DNA of 64,000 bases from Ariolimax columbianus (lineage: Eukaryota > Mollusca > Gastropoda > Stylommatophora > Arionidae): contig JAVGWX010000019.1 of the NCBI GenBank assembly GCA_036924085.1, positions 6,589,641-6,653,640 of the forward strand, read 5' to 3'. Positions 45,820-57,190 of this stretch are shown piece after piece. Within the stretch, counting starts at the first letter, position 1. Each line of letters opens with the position of its first letter. The position numbers and the translations under genes are program-made. Below the pieces are notes generated by a model. It was not told the origin of the DNA. It did not search any database and was given only the letters and a program-made list of their open reading frames with translations.

Positions 45820-46645
45820 GAATGCTCCTGCTCCTCCGTTCTGTGTAGTGTGTGTTACAGAGCCGTCGGTGTATGCATGGGTCCAGTAAAATGCTTGGAT
45901 AGTTTTTCGATATAAAACTTAGGATATTATCTCTCCTTTCTTTTTCAGTCTGAAAGTTTTTGTTTCCAATACCTGGTATATTTTCTACCACCTCTGGAAA
46001 TATATCCTGCCTCCAGAAAGGTTTTCGTACAGTAGTGATGGACTTTGGTGTTGTTAGTGCGTTTATGGGATCTTCGTGCATCTTTGCTTTGGCTATTTCT
46101 GCAACGTTTCTCCGCTTTAGTTTCCCATTTCCGAAATTGTTTAGTCTCTGGTGCATTGGATGGTCAGTCAGTCTTCGGAAATTCTCTGACTGCAGCTGGG
46201 CTCTGTAGTCTCTTATACGGTCATGGATTGCAGTTTTGTAATCTTTTCAAGTTCTACAATTGGCGTTGACTTCCTGCCACCTGATATAACTCGCATGGCT
46301 TGGTTTTTAAGTTTACTAACTTTATCGAAATTCGCCTTTGCTTCTGTTGTCCATGCCGCAATGCCATACTCGAGAACTGGTCTCACTCTTCCAGTGTACA
46401 GTTTCTTTAGTATGCTTTCGTCTGCTCCCAGCTTGTGCCAGCAAGTTTCCTCATGATTTCCATTCTTTCTCTGGCTCTCATTCGGTTTCTCTCTAACTGA
46501 CTTTTCCATGTCATGCGCCGATCAAATGTGACTCCCAGATAGTTTGGGTTGTCGTTTGGCTGCAGGAATTTGCCATTTGAACCTAATTTGGTGTTTTAGG
46601 GTTTGATTGAGAGCTAGAATATTGCACATGTGGTTTTCTCCTCGT

Positions 46646-47200
46646 TTATTTTGACCAGCCAATAGTTCGCTCACTCTTCAGCGATGTTAGGGCCTGCTGC
46701 ATCCGATTTCTTGCTATGGTGAGATTCTTTTCAGAGGTCAACATAGCCAGATCGTCTGCAAACATTGAGCTATGGACTCTTCTTGGTATATTCTCTGTAA
46801 TGTCGTTTATACACACTAGGAAGAGTGTCGGTGACAGTATTCCCCTTTGGGTTACTCCCTGCTCGAGTGTCACCTTTTTGCTCATCTGCCCTTGTACTTG
46901 GACTTTGGCCTTTCTTTTTTGGAGGTAGTGATTGATCCACTTGTACATTCTCCAACACATTTCACTTCTCCTTAGCTTGACTCTAAGTCCATCTTTCCAG
47001 ACTTTGACAAATGCCTTTTCCAGGTCCACCAAAACGCCTACTGTGTGTTTCTGCGCCTGGTAGGCATCTTCTATTTCCTGGTCTATGAGGATGACCTGGT
47101 CCTCAGTGGATCTGTGCTGTCTAAAGCCTGCTTGCTGTATAATTAGTATTAGTTTTTCTTCCAGATGCCACATCAGTCTGGTGTTTATCATACGTTCCAT
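46646..47200 (-). pseudogene. RT palm of copy 3
   Basis: 184 codons: [23 protein letters not shown] (AFD changed to AFV), QGVTQRGILSPTLF (PQG changed to TQR) and FADDLAML. Two conserved RT motifs are damaged although the FADD Asp pair remains. A frameshift after SLKSE ends it. Confidence 0.85.
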
Positions 47201-47337
47201 CAGTTTGCCGACACAACTCAGTAGACTGATAGGCCTTTTTCCATTTGGATCTGTTTTGTCCTTTCCTTTCTTTGGTACTGGTACCAGTACTGCGTTTTTC
47301 CATGCCTAGGGTACAATACCCCTTTTCCAGCTTTGGT

Positions 47338-47679
47338 TCAGGACTGATAGCAGTTTCCTTTTGGCTGTTTTGCCCAGCCCATCAGCATTTCGTTTGTTAT
47401 CCCGTCTTTTCCGGGAGATTTCCTTTTCTGTAATGTTCTCATGGCCTCTTTCATTTCGCTCATTGTTAATTTGGCCATCATATGCTCTTCTGGTGCCGTA
47501 TTGATGTTGACGTGCCCCTTTTGCTCTTCACTAATGTATGTATGCCTATATGCAGGGACCTCGATGTTGTTTGCTCTGGCATAGTGTTCTACAAAAGCGT
47601 TTGCGTCTTTTTTTCCAGTGAGCAGGTTTTCGCCCTGCTTGATGGTAATTTGTTTGTTTGACGGGGTTTCGTCGTTCAT
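47338..47679 (-). pseudogene. APE-RT linker of copy 3
   Basis: 113 codons: MNDETPSNKQITIKQGENLL, FVEHYARANNIEVPA, LTMSEMKEAMRTLQKRKSPG and KDGITNEMLMG. The last part is the LK-KSPGKDGI motif that leads into RT. Confidence 0.8.
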
Positions 47680-47919
47680 GGCTCTGACTAGCTTCCATAG
47701 CTTGTTCCCGTCTTTGTCCAGGATTAGGCTTTCCGTTTTGTTTTTCCAGCTTTCTCTTGCTGTTTGCTTGAGAGTGTATTTTTATTTCGACGTGGCGGCT
47801 TTGAGGGCGATGTTTGCCTCCATAGATTGTTCACGCTCTGCCATGTTCCTAGCATTTGTTACTGCAGCTTCCGCTTTCTGCAACTCATTATTCCAGTAGG
47901 GCTTATAGTTTTTCCTAGC

Positions 47920-48987
47920 TCATCTTGGGATGGTTTCAGTGGTGGCTTGCATTATTGCCTTGCTTAGGCTTTCTACCATGGGCTTCATTTTGTTGTTTCG
48001 TGTGTTGATGGTTTCACACAGCCCATCTGTCAGGATTGCAAATCTGTCCCAGTCGGCTCGTTTGTAATTCCAACGTGGGAGCGGTTTTGTTTCCTGTGGG
48101 CCTACTTCCATATCAATGTCTAGCCTGATCGGCATGTGGTCGCTACCTGCCAGTTGGTTTAGCACCTGGCGGTCTATTTTATGGTGTATGTCCTGTGTGG
48201 AGAAGGCAAAATCTGGATTCGAGGTGGTATGCCATGTTCTAGAATAGAAACTAGGGCTATCCTCCGGCCTATTGATTAGGGAGAGATTTGTATCTATCTC
48301 CCAATCTTCCACTTCGTCACCTCTTCTGTCTGTGTCCGAGTCTCCCCATCTCTCCGAGTGGCTGTTGAAGTCCCCAACTACTATGCAGTTGGAGTCTTTG
48401 ACTTCCATACTCGAGAGCAATAGGTATTTTTTTGGTGGTCCGTACAGATTGAAAATGCGGAGCTTCGTCTTTTGAGCCATTATGTCAACTCCTACAATTT
48501 CTGCTTGTCCGGTGTGATTGACAGATACCGCGCTACTCGGTATGCAGTTTCGGGTCAGTATCAGGACCCCTCCTTTGTGACCTTCTCTTTCGAGACGGAA
48601 GGTCTGGTATCCTCTGATTGAGAATTGATGATTATTGTTGAGGTGCGTTTCTTGGATACATGCCACGTCAATCTTACCTTCATGCAGGTGATGTGTTAGA
48701 TAAAGCTTTTTGTTAATGATTCCCTCCGCATACCACTGTAGTATTTTGAGGGTCTTGAGTTTTTGGTCAATATAAATTACCCCATAGCCATGTGCCTTGA
48801 CTCCACAACACATGGGTTGGTGACCACCAGTAGTCAAGGGTGGGCCCCTTCGAGGCGTGAGGCCCGGCACTCTCGCTGCCTGGCGGGACTCTGTAGGATG
48901 AGCGCCATACGTTTTGCTGATCGGTTGTACTGTCATCATACTGCGATTTACGTTGCACTGTTTCGTTAGGCTTGTGGCCCCGTGCAT
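47920..48987 (-). pseudogene. APE endonuclease domain of copy 3
   Basis: 355 codons. APE motifs: ILQWYAEG at residues 82-89 (the usual Asn is Tyr), QETHL at 112-116, GDFNSH at 205-210, TWHTTSNPD at 251-259 and SDHMP at 282-286. The Glu, the GDFN Asp/Asn and the terminal SDH are present, so most catalytic positions survive. The 80 residues before the domain include PMCCGVKAHG, shared by all copies. It would nick the target DNA for priming. The frame breaks at TIPR, before the RT linker. Confidence 0.88.
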
Positions 48988-49111
48988 CCGATTTCAACAG
49001 GCGTTTCTGTAGGGATGCCCTCCTTAGCCTTTGGCTGTCCCCAGGCTTTCTGCAAGTTGTTTTGGATTAGAGTTTTCTCTCTTATGGAAGTTGTCTTACC
49101 AGTGAACATTC

Positions 49112-49770
49112 AAAACACAATATATCTGATATGCGATAGGAAATATGTGTAAGGGGAGGGGAAGCGATGGGGGTTGAGGGTTGTTATATGCTAGTGTAAG
49201 ATACAGGGTCATTGCTAGGAGGAGATGTGTCTACTTGACAACAGCGTGTAATACTATAATGGAGATCGGGGCAGTGAGTCTATTGTATTTATATTGGACC
49301 TCTTTAATAAAGACAGTAATCGTCTCTGACTCTCAATCCTGCCTTAGGAAGTTGAGTCAGGTTTGCTGCGTCATGAATGCAGGATGAATATATAGGCCTC
49401 GATTCTAGAACATGGTGTAGATCTACTGCCTTGACTATGATATGGTATGCGGGTATTAAAAAGCTGACATCATTACCTCCCTGGACACCAGCAATGACAA
49501 TTGGTATTGGTGACATTTTCAAGTTCATCACCGATCGTCCTATGGATTACGTGACTGAGTTTATGAACCAGCCCTGCACATTTTGCAGGATGTAGAAATC
49601 ATTCGAGGGTCCAGAAGACAGAAACGCTTGACAGGACGGACCAGGAGAGCATACAATAAGTAAGTTACATGTGCATCAGTATCTACAATCTTCACCATTT
49701 TCTGAGACAAAGTGATCTTTTATGGTTTTACATGGAGCATAATCATATCATTTACTTCGGCATTCTAAAC
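49112..49770 (+). mobile_element. RNH-bearing LINE C-terminal remnant, left arm
   Basis: Reads RYRVIARRRCVYLTTACNTI, MEIGAVSLLYLYW and VIVSDSQSCLRKL (RNH Glu helix and third Asp strand), IGDIFKFITDRPMDYV, then RLTGRTRRAYNK in another frame. These fit RNH and the C-terminal extension of an I/Jockey-type LINE. The same sequence is inverted at 54492-54715. The site near 49748 is the empty counterpart of the stub at 54289-54481. Confidence 0.7.
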
Positions 49771-50349
49771 GTGTGTTAAAATAAGGCAATCAGAGTAAAT
49801 AAGCTGGTTTACACACGTTATAATAAAGTGTAACATATTAAGGGATCCATTAAATATATTGTTTACAGCATCAGTGTAAGAAAAACGACAAGGAGTGTCG
49901 AGTATACTGAACAGGCCAAACAGCAGAAGGAAAAAGTTTACGTTGGAGGAGCATTATCATTTTTTGTAACGTATAGGTTTTATTATGCTGGATACAAGAA
50001 GCGTTGTGTGTATCGACCTGATATTACCTCATTGAACACCTACCTCCAGCAATTTTGAATAGTAAAACTATTGTGTATATATATAGTTGAGAAACTCATA
50101 GCTTTACTGCCGTAGATGTGTGAGGTGTAAGCGATTTCACATCGTTAAAGGTTCGGCTATATGAGGGCGGTATCCATCTCCTCTCCCTCGCCGCTTTTAG
50201 ATCCTGGACTGAACCGGTACCTATTTTAGGCTGTGTTGACCCGAGAGCCCTCTTCCACCTCAACTGAGGAATGAACGCAGGACCACTCAGATGCGAAGAC
50301 ATCGTGCTATCTACTGCGCTACCCGCCTACCTTATATACATATATATGA

Positions 50350-50920
50350 TTGGTTGGATAGGCATCCTGTCAGTCTCAAGAGACAATACAATGGTCATCG
50401 CGCTAGGTAATGGGCAGACTGTTGTCCTGATTTTGGCCGCAGATGTATGTAGTCTCCATTTTGACGTATCATGTCTTCCCATGCCTGCATACCAACACAC
50501 ACAGCCTGCATCTAGCCGGGTCTGTCTTTGACAAGTTTCTCCCAGTTGCATGCGTTCAAATCTAACGCTTTCACGTCACGGTTGCAAACATCTATGAAGC
50601 GGAGGAAGGATCTGCCCTTGTTTCCGTAAATTATATATGTTGGTATTCTCTCATAACATTTTGCACACGGCGACCAAGGCCCCCCCCCTCCCCCGCCCCC
50701 TCCCGGCAACCGGCGCTGGTGCATGATCGTAACTAAGCTGAAAATGTGTGCACGGTCCAACATTTCGTTGTTAGTAACTCTGTCACTCAATGAAATGCCA
50801 AGTATGCGTTTCAGGCACTGCATATAAAAAGCATTTGGTATTTTTACTTGTGAGACATGCAGAGACCACATTTCGTTGCCATAGAGCAGGTTAGTAATCA
50901 TACATGATATGTACACAACA
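50350..50920 (-). mobile_element. Family F RTE-like LINE, C-terminal fragment
   Basis: The 134-codon frame 50512-50916 reads NLLYGNEMWSLHVSQ, YMQCLKRILGISLSDRVTNN and IMHQRRL, then a glycine run from a C-rich tract (50681-50705) where relatives have RWLGHV, and IDVCNRDVKALDLNACNWEKL. It is the post-RT region of the family also seen at 53190-53560. Confidence 0.75.
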
Positions 50921-51179
50921 ACCGAAATAGAAATGGTCAGATGGTGTTATTCTACACTCTCTGTGGGAGCCTGATAGTTGTTGACGAGGCCATTCCTGTT
51001 CTTTTACAACACCGAAATCAGTCACCGACCTGCGAATACCTGGCACATAGCAGTCACGAGATGTGACTTTTAATACCCACTTTCACATCCATCAATTATA
51101 TGGAGAGATAGCCTTGTCAAAACCCTTGATCCAACATAGTAGCCCCGTGCGAAATATTGCATCGAGTTTAAGTGATTCA

Positions 51180-51285
51180 CTCCTTCGAGCCGATATCTTG
51201 GCTTATTAACGTTCTTACACATGCCACAGAGACGATATCTTGGCTTATTAACGTTCTTTCACATGCCACAAAGCCGATATCTGTA
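51180..51285. repeat. ~49-bp tandem duplication
   Basis: Two near-identical units containing gatatcttggcttattaacg and ttcacatgccaca, followed by a partial third (gccgatatctg). Lies just upstream of the family F LINE body. Confidence 0.75.
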
Positions 51286-51861
51286 CTCGAATTCATGGCC
51301 GGTTTAAGCAAACATAGTATTGGGCACATGGATGAAAATGTACAAAGGCTGCTGGAATTCTGCACAAAAAACAATCTCTACATCACAAACTCCTACTTTG
51401 CAACCCGAGTGCAGACTGTGACACTGACCCCACGTTGGTCGTTACCCGAGTCAAGCTGAGACATAAGATTCTCTTGTCAACACCAAGGATCAAGAAAAGT
51501 TTTTGAGGTTCCAACAGGAGCTTGCATATGTTCTCACAGATATATCAAGAGACATTACGGCTAGTGAAAGTGGGATTTAATCAAAGAAGCTACTCTCAAA
51601 CCAGCAGTAACATATTATGACATTAGAGAACACGGCAATCAAGACTGGTTTGAAGCAAATAGTAGAATACTGCAGCTTTTGATTGAAAGGAAAAAGGCAG
51701 CAATACTGAACAACAAAGACAAAACAACACGGAAATATCTGAATGTATTGAAACAAGCAAGAAAATAAGAGCAAAGGACAGCGAGGCAGTGTGAAAATCA
51801 CTATTGGAGACATTTATGTGAGAATATCCAAGATGCTGTTAATAATGGTAACATCAGAGGC

Positions 51862-52380
51862 ATGTATGAAGGGATAAAGAAAGCCTTCGGCCCAAAAGTG
51901 AAACAGAGTGCGCAGCTAAAAGCTTCATCTGGGGAAATCATCACTGATAAGATGAAGCAATTAGACAGATGGGTAGGGCCCTATCTTGAACTCTACTTAA
52001 GCGAGACAGAGCAAACAGACGATGCCTTGAATGCCTTCGTGGCCATGTCAACTCTTGACCATCTGGACTCTCTGCTAACTATAGAAGAAGTTAACTGTGA
52101 TATTGCTGACCTTGCTTCTGACAAGGCTCTAGTAAAGAATGGAATCCCGGTAGAGGTCATCAGGGGTGGGCAAGACATACTTGCTTCACAGATACACCAG
52201 TTGATAACATTATGCTGGCATGAAGGACATGTCTTGCAGGATTTCAAAGATTCGAGCATTGTAACCTTGTTCTTACAAGGGGGAACCGGAATGACTGCAA
52301 CAACTACAAAGGAATTTCGAGTCCGTATACCGTTGGGAAGATACTTGCCAGAATTGATTTACGCAGACTTCAGGTCCTAG
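51862..52380 (+). pseudogene. RT N-terminal segment of the family F LINE
   Basis: 172 codons beginning MYEGIKKAFGP, with LKASSGEIITDKMKQLDRWV, LYLSETEQT, LTIEEVNCDIADLASDKA, KNGIPVEVIRGG and LCWHEGHVLQDFKDSSIVTL. A frameshift just after this point loses the NYRGISLLS motif (readable nearby as NNYKGISSPY). Confidence 0.8.
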
Positions 52381-52533
52381 GAGATCATGTTTACCTCAGA
52401 GTCACAGTGTGGTTTTCGTGGGCATAGGTCTACCACATATATTATATTATCGTTACGACAGTTGCAAGAGAAATGAAGAGAACAAAAGCAAGCATTGTAT
52501 ATTGCCTTCTTTGATCACATGTAGGCATTTGAC

Positions 52534-52953
52534 TTGGTCAGTCGAGTAGGTCTGTACAAAGCGCTCGGGACGATAAGTTGCCCACCGATTCTTCTGAGCA
52601 TTATCGAGTCGTTCCACACTGACATGAAAGGCACCATCAATGTTAACGGTGCTTCCTCAGAGGAGTCCGCAATTAAGTGCAATGTAAAACAAGGTTGTAT
52701 GCATGCTATAACCCTTTTTGGAATATATTTCTCATTTCTCTGCAGGCATGCATTTCGTGACGAGGAATGTGGTATCTTCTATGCCACAGCTGGTGGCATA
52801 TTCAATTCCCAAAGGCTAAAAACCAAGACCAAAATAAAGAAGGTGCTGATGAGAGAACTGCTCTTTGCGGACGATGTCCTAATTACGACTCAGAGGTGGA
52901 ACTGCAAAGCTTACTATCTCCATTTTCAGATGCCTGCTGTGAGTTCGGGTTAA
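52534..52953 (+). pseudogene. RT active-site segment of the family F LINE
   Basis: 139 codons: SRVGLYKALGTI, FHTDMKGTINVNG, AIKCNVKQGCMHAITLFGIY (motif B, with PTLFG changed to ITLFG), RLKTKTKIKKVLMRELLF and ADDVLITTQ. The FADD Asp pair is intact. A frameshift near 52900 follows. Confidence 0.82.
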
Positions 52954-53289
52954 CAATCCGCACAACGAAAACTCAAGTTTTTTGTCCAGGATGCAAACAA
53001 ACCACCAGCAATATCAATTGATGATGAAGCTCTAGATGTAGTAGATCACTTTACGTACTTTGGATCCTCAGTCAATAATAAACTATCCCTGGACCAAAAG
53101 ATCAATATCTGGATACAAAAAGCAGCAGCAACACTGAGCATGTCAACAAAAAGGGTCTGGAAGAACAAGAAATTTGCTGTTTAAATAAAAACATTTGTTT
53201 ACCAGGCATGTGTTCTCAGAACTATTTTTTACGGCAATGAGACATGGTCTACCTACATACACAAGGAGAGGCGGCTAGGCAGTTATCAA

Positions 53290-53622
53290 ATGAGGTGCTC
53301 GCGCAGAATCCTGGGCGTTAGGTGGCAGGACACGATCACCAACGCAGAGGTGTTGGAGAGAACAGGCTTAGTCATAGAAGGCTCTGCTGGCTGGGACACA
53401 TTCGGAGGATTCATGATGGCAGAATACAAAAAATATCTTCTTTATGGGGATCTACAGATGTGGAAAAGGTCTCGTGTCGGCCATTACTTTGGTGAAAGGA
53501 TGTATGCAAGCGGGATAAGAATGACGCAGGCATCGATTTGGAATCATGGGAACAGGACGCCATGGATCGTGTTACATGGATGGGCAGGATTATGCATGAA
53601 ATACAGACAGAGGATATACTGA
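53290..53622 (+). pseudogene. Post-RT segment of the family F LINE
   Basis: 110 codons: MRCSRRILGVRWQDTITNAE, VLERTGL, LLYGDLQMWKR. The RRL-WLGHV block of relatives is missing between TGL and the LLYG text. The downstream frame 53538-53789 carries the terminal Cys/His finger. Confidence 0.78.
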
Positions 53623-53838
53623 GTGCTGATAGGCTAAAGATTCAGAGTTTGAGAAGACAAACCACACCATGCGATACCGCAAACAATCCTGCTTTTTCTT
53701 GCACACACTGTGGAAGATACTGTCCGGCCCGGATTGGTTGTACGAGTTACATTCGTTACCGTCATGGACTGTTGTTGCATACCTTTTGAAAGCACAATTA
53801 CTATCGTCTGATAAGACTGAAAGAGCTAATGATGATGA

Positions 53839-53946
<108 letters not shown>

Positions 53947-54288
53947 ATTAAATTGAAGTTGAATGGTTTTACCATTCGAAATTTCTGGATGAAGGCGTTC
54001 AATGAGGTAATATCATTTTGATACAAATACTATGTGTCTTGTATCCAGCAAAATACAACCGGACGTATAAGTTATAATAAATGATAATGCTCTTCCCACG
54101 CACACTACTTTATTTTGATGTCTGGCCTATTCAGTGAATCATTAAATACTCCGTGTCGTTCTTCTTACACTGGTGTCGAAAACCTTTTGTTTAATGGATC
54201 CCTTTTATATGTTTAGCCGTATTGGAACGTGTGCAAGCAAGCTTATTTAACTTGATGGTCTTATCTTAACACCTTTAGAATGACACGG

Positions 54289-54481
54289 CCCGTGCGGTAC
54301 CGGTAAAATGACCGCTGAACATCTGCTGCAGAACTGCCTGACATACGAGGATCAGAGAGAGCAGATGTGGCCATCACCAGTTGAACTGCAAGACAAGCTC
54401 AACGGCAGTGTCGACAGCCTCAGGATGACCGCCGCTTTTTTCGAAAAAATAATGGTTACTGTCTGACTGCGTACGAAGAAG
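54289..54481 (+). mobile_element. Element N 3' stub (193 bp)
   Basis: Only the Cys/His code and tail: cccgtgcggtaccgg through CGTGKMTAEHLLQNC-equivalent text to gcgtacgaagaag. Flanked by aatgacacgg (54279-54288) and aatgtcacgg (54482-54491), 9 of 10 identical. The left arm near 49748 lacks it. A severely 5'-truncated insertion of the same family. Confidence 0.88.
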
Positions 54482-54491
54482 AATGTCACGG

Positions 54492-54715
54492 TAAATGATA
54501 TGATAGTGCGCAAGGTAGAACCATATCGGATCACTGCGTCTCAGAAAATGGCGAAGCCTGTAGATACCGTTGGCACATGTAACTCCCTTATTGTACGCTC
54601 TCCTGATCCGTCCTGTAAGGCGTTTTTCTCTGCTAGACCAGCGACTAATTTGAACACACTGCAATATGTGCATGGCTGGTTCATCGACTGCCAATGTCAA
54701 TTAACTCAATACTGG
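54492..54715 (-). mobile_element. RNH-bearing LINE C-terminal remnant, right arm
   Basis: The minus strand reads EPAMHILQCVQISRWSSREK, RLTGRIRRAYNKGVTCANGI and RLRHFLRRSD. It matches 49560-49760 in reverse. Confidence 0.7.
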
Positions 54716-55112
54716 TAACCATGAAACAATGATATCAGCTCTTTAATACCAGCAAATCCCCTCATTGTTAAGGCAGTAGATTCACACGATATTCTATAAT
54801 CTAGGAATATACATTCAACCTCCATTAATGACGCAACAATCCCGTATTAACCTTACTAAGAAAGTATTGAGAGCCAGAGAGGATTACTGCTTTCATTAAC
54901 TAGGTCAAATTTAAATACATTTGAGCCGACGTCACTGCATCGATCTCAATTATGGAATTGCAAGCTGTTGCAAAGTATGCACAGCTTCCCCCAGGAACGA
55001 GCCTGCTTCTTACGCAGGCAAAGATCAGCCCTCAACCCCCAACCCGTCCCCTCTCCTTACACATCTTACTTACCGAGTATCATATATACTGTGTGTCGAA
55101 TGCCCACAATGA

Positions 55113-55421
55113 GTGGGCTTACTATTTGTGTGCACACTGAAAAGGACGTTACTTGACGTTACTTGCAGTAGCTTTCCTCATATCCCGACCTTGCTGATGA
55201 AGGTGGACGCGGGTTCTCCATGTGGTTGTGCTATGCTTGAATTCATCTGCGTGTTACCCACTACTACCCGGATCACGTTGATCAATAATCCCGTTAACCA
55301 GACGGCCATGAACACAGCCCGTTTGAAGAGGGTGGACAGGAGGGTAACTACTAGGAAAGTGAGGGTCGTGGCCAGTGTGACAGATTTAGTCTGGGGAGAC
55401 AACTCTTGTCTTGCTGTTTAA
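55113..55421 (+). CDS. Unrecognised 102-codon frame, right arm
   Basis: The counterpart of 44727-44999: CSSFPHIPTLLMKVDAG, CGCAMLEFICVLPTTTRI, then NNPVNQTAMNTARLKRVD. Homology to the left arm stops at ggccag (55375), and the frame then runs on into the LTR-like block for 15 codons. No domain recognised. Confidence 0.3.
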   Translation: MGLLFVCTLKRTLLDVTCSSFPHIPTLLMKVDAGSPCGCAMLEFICVLPTTTRITLINNPVNQTAMNTARLKRVDRRVTTRKVRVVASVTDLVWGDNSCLAV

Positions 55422-55541
55422 ATTTGTGCACGCATTGAGAAGTGTTTTTGCAAACGGGCAAAAACTTTGGTGTGTATTGTATGACGCACCATATTGATTT
55501 GAGTAGTGTGTGGTGTACCCTTGTTTTTCATTGTACTATGA

Positions 55542-55943
55542 ATGTATTGTGTTCAGGTGATTGGAACTAAATTGCTACTTATTGATTTGCCTCATGGTTA
55601 TTGGAAATTAGAGAGACCTGAGACGGCAGTTGCCGCAGGGTTGAAGATTTGGGAGACCTGGGAAGGTATTTGCCTAAGGGGTGATAGGGGGTCATGGGAA
55701 GGCATGATGCTTCATGGGACTGAGAAGACTAGGATATGGGTAGAGGAGGGAGCATGGCGGTGCTCCATTGTTTATTATATGACCCCTGTAGGTACAACAT
55801 ACGGTTATCTACAGAATGAGTGGTTGAACCCAAGGGAGTTCAAATTTGGATGTAATGCTATTGTTCAGATCCTATTGTTCAGATACTATTGTTGTGTAAC
55901 AGAGTTACAGGGGTACAACAACCCAAAGACAGGGAAGCCCTGA
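55542..55943 (+). CDS. Unrecognised 133-codon ORF
   Basis: Not recognised. Trp- and Gly-rich, with LKIWETWEGICLRGDRGSW, GAWRCSIVYYM and NEWLNPREFKFG. Lies within the LTR-like block. A second open frame follows at 56014-56244 (MVLNYQTMQVWGWPTNVGRI, then a Lys-rich end). They could be remains of one gene split by a frameshift. No signal peptide or known domain seen. Confidence 0.3.
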   Translation: MYCVQVIGTKLLLIDLPHGYWKLERPETAVAAGLKIWETWEGICLRGDRGSWEGMMLHGTEKTRIWVEEGAWRCSIVYYMTPVGTTYGYLQNEWLNPREFKFGCNAIVQILLFRYYCCVTELQGYNNPKTGKP

Positions 55944-56635
55944 AAATACCGTTCGTTGTACCCAAACATAACTTGAGAACCCGGCCCGAGAGTTTCAGTT
56001 CATTGAACGAGGCATGGTCCTCAATTATCAAACAATGCAAGTTTGGGGCTGGCCGACCAATGTAGGTCGAATTCTCACGGTTTTAACTGGGAATCCCCGT
56101 CAACAAGCGGTCAGTCAGTGTTTGGAAGATAATGCAGCCTTTCTTTGGGACACGCGAGTTCAAATAAAGTTGGTGGGAAATGAACTCAAGAAAGCAAAGT
56201 CATTATGGAAAAGCGGGAAAAACTTGGCTTATAAACGGGAGTGAGACAGTATAGGAGACAGATCAGGAGCAGCAGGCAAGGGTGTCCTACCAGACAGTGT
56301 AGTTAGTAGCACTTAGTCTAGAACAAGTAGATAGTTAAAAGCTACAGAAACTTAGCCATTGAGTGACAATAGTAGAGTAATACAGTTAGAAGCCACCGAA
56401 GCAGACCAACACGGAAAGGCAACAAGAGACCACACACATGTAAGAATCTGTCTGTGTGTGATGTTCTGTTCAAGTCGTCGTCGCTAAACATCTTGCTCGA
56501 GTGACCTGACTTCATTCTCGTCAGACGGAAACGTGTTGCTACAATACGAAGCTGTAGTCCTAAAACGACCGTTGTGATGTGTGGGTTTTCCTCGTCCTGA
56601 CAACCCCAGTAACACAACCACTGTCGTCCGTCATA

Positions 56636-56706
56636 GACACGAGCACAGCCGCAGACACGAGCACAGCCGCAGATACGAGCACAGCTGCAGACAGAGCACA
56701 GATGCA
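56636..56706. repeat. 18-bp tandem repeat, ~4 copies
   Basis: Units of the form cacgagcacagccgcaga with single changes. The last is degenerate. Confidence 0.8.
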
Positions 56707-56784
56707 GTCACCGACTGCCTTACGAGAGACGAGACAAGTGGTCCAGTAAACATCCCTTTTTAGTAAACTGAGAGGACAGATAGA

Positions 56785-56907
56785 TGAGGACTGAGAAATT
56801 GTCGATAGACTTCCATTATATCAACGCACAGAGATAGACAGTGAAAGAGGACTGAGAAATTGTAGATAGACATCCATTATATCAACGCAGAGGGATAGAC
56901 AGTGAAT
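56785..56907. repeat. ~61-bp tandem duplication
   Basis: Two copies of a unit with aggactgagaaattgt, ccattatatcaacgca and gatagacagtgaa, differing at a few bases. Confidence 0.85.
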
Positions 56908-57190
56908 AGAACAATTGCTAGATTCCGACCACGTGATGAGAACCCTGGGTAAAGTTTAGTACTAGAGTAAGACCTGTGCTACTTGCACGAACCTTTAGAA
57001 TTAATCTTAGACAGTTAGAGAAGACAGATCATAACCAACCATTAGAGAGACATTAGAATTAATTACATAATTGATGAACTGTATAATATGATAGAATGAA
57101 TAGCGATTTGATTGATGTGCATATTATTTTACTTGTGTGAGAAAAATACATGCTGTGTTTTACCTGTGTTAAAACAGAATTGTTTGTATT
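56900..57190. repeat. Diverged direct repeat with 59440-59690
   Basis: Shares tgctacttgcacgaa (tgctatttgcacgaa at the other site), a gaactgtaa-like start and a ctgtgttaaaacagaattgtt-like end in the same order. Similarity is weak. The pair could be remains of terminal repeats. Confidence 0.4.

Larger units (their letters stand above)
45054..49101 (-). mobile_element. Element N copy 3, LINE without rRNA
   Basis: A 4.05-kb insertion bounded by gtgaacattc on both sides. Minus strand: a short 5'UTR from 49101, APE 48987-47920, linker 47679-47338, RT 47200-46213, RNH and C-terminus 45819-45019, tail 45087-45054. Its 5' end corresponds to about 34130 in copy 2 and 7180 in copy 1, some 400 bp inside the rRNA junction. 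It is therefore either 5' truncated or began at an internal start. Confidence 0.92.
42465..50088. repeat. Inverted duplication, left arm
   Basis: Two blocks match the other arm in reverse: 42465-43983 with 60360-58478, and 44824-45053 plus 49102-50088 with 55375-53946. Element N copy 3 (45054-49101) and the middle stretch 43984-44823 have no counterpart. Similarity looks like about 70% by eye. The alternative is two copies of one old composite repeat in opposite orientation. Confidence 0.7.
51286..53830 (+). mobile_element. Family F RTE-like LINE, nearly complete
   Basis: Plus strand: APE end (MDENVQRLLEFCTKNNLYIT, 51320-51390), linker, MYEGIKKAFGPKVKQS at 51862, SLASDKALVKNGIPVEVI-type RT start near 52120, then motif A text FDLVSRVGLYKAL near 52530, VKQGCMHAITLFGIYFS near 52690, ELLFADDVLITTQ near 52858, FGSSVNNKLSLDQKIN near 53060, ETWSTY and RRILGVRWQDTITNAEVLER near 53300, and a C-terminal C2H2-like finger ([13 protein letters not shown]) near 53700. 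It ends in ATG repeats at 53829-53842 before the (AT)n tract. Several frameshifts. Confidence 0.85.
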
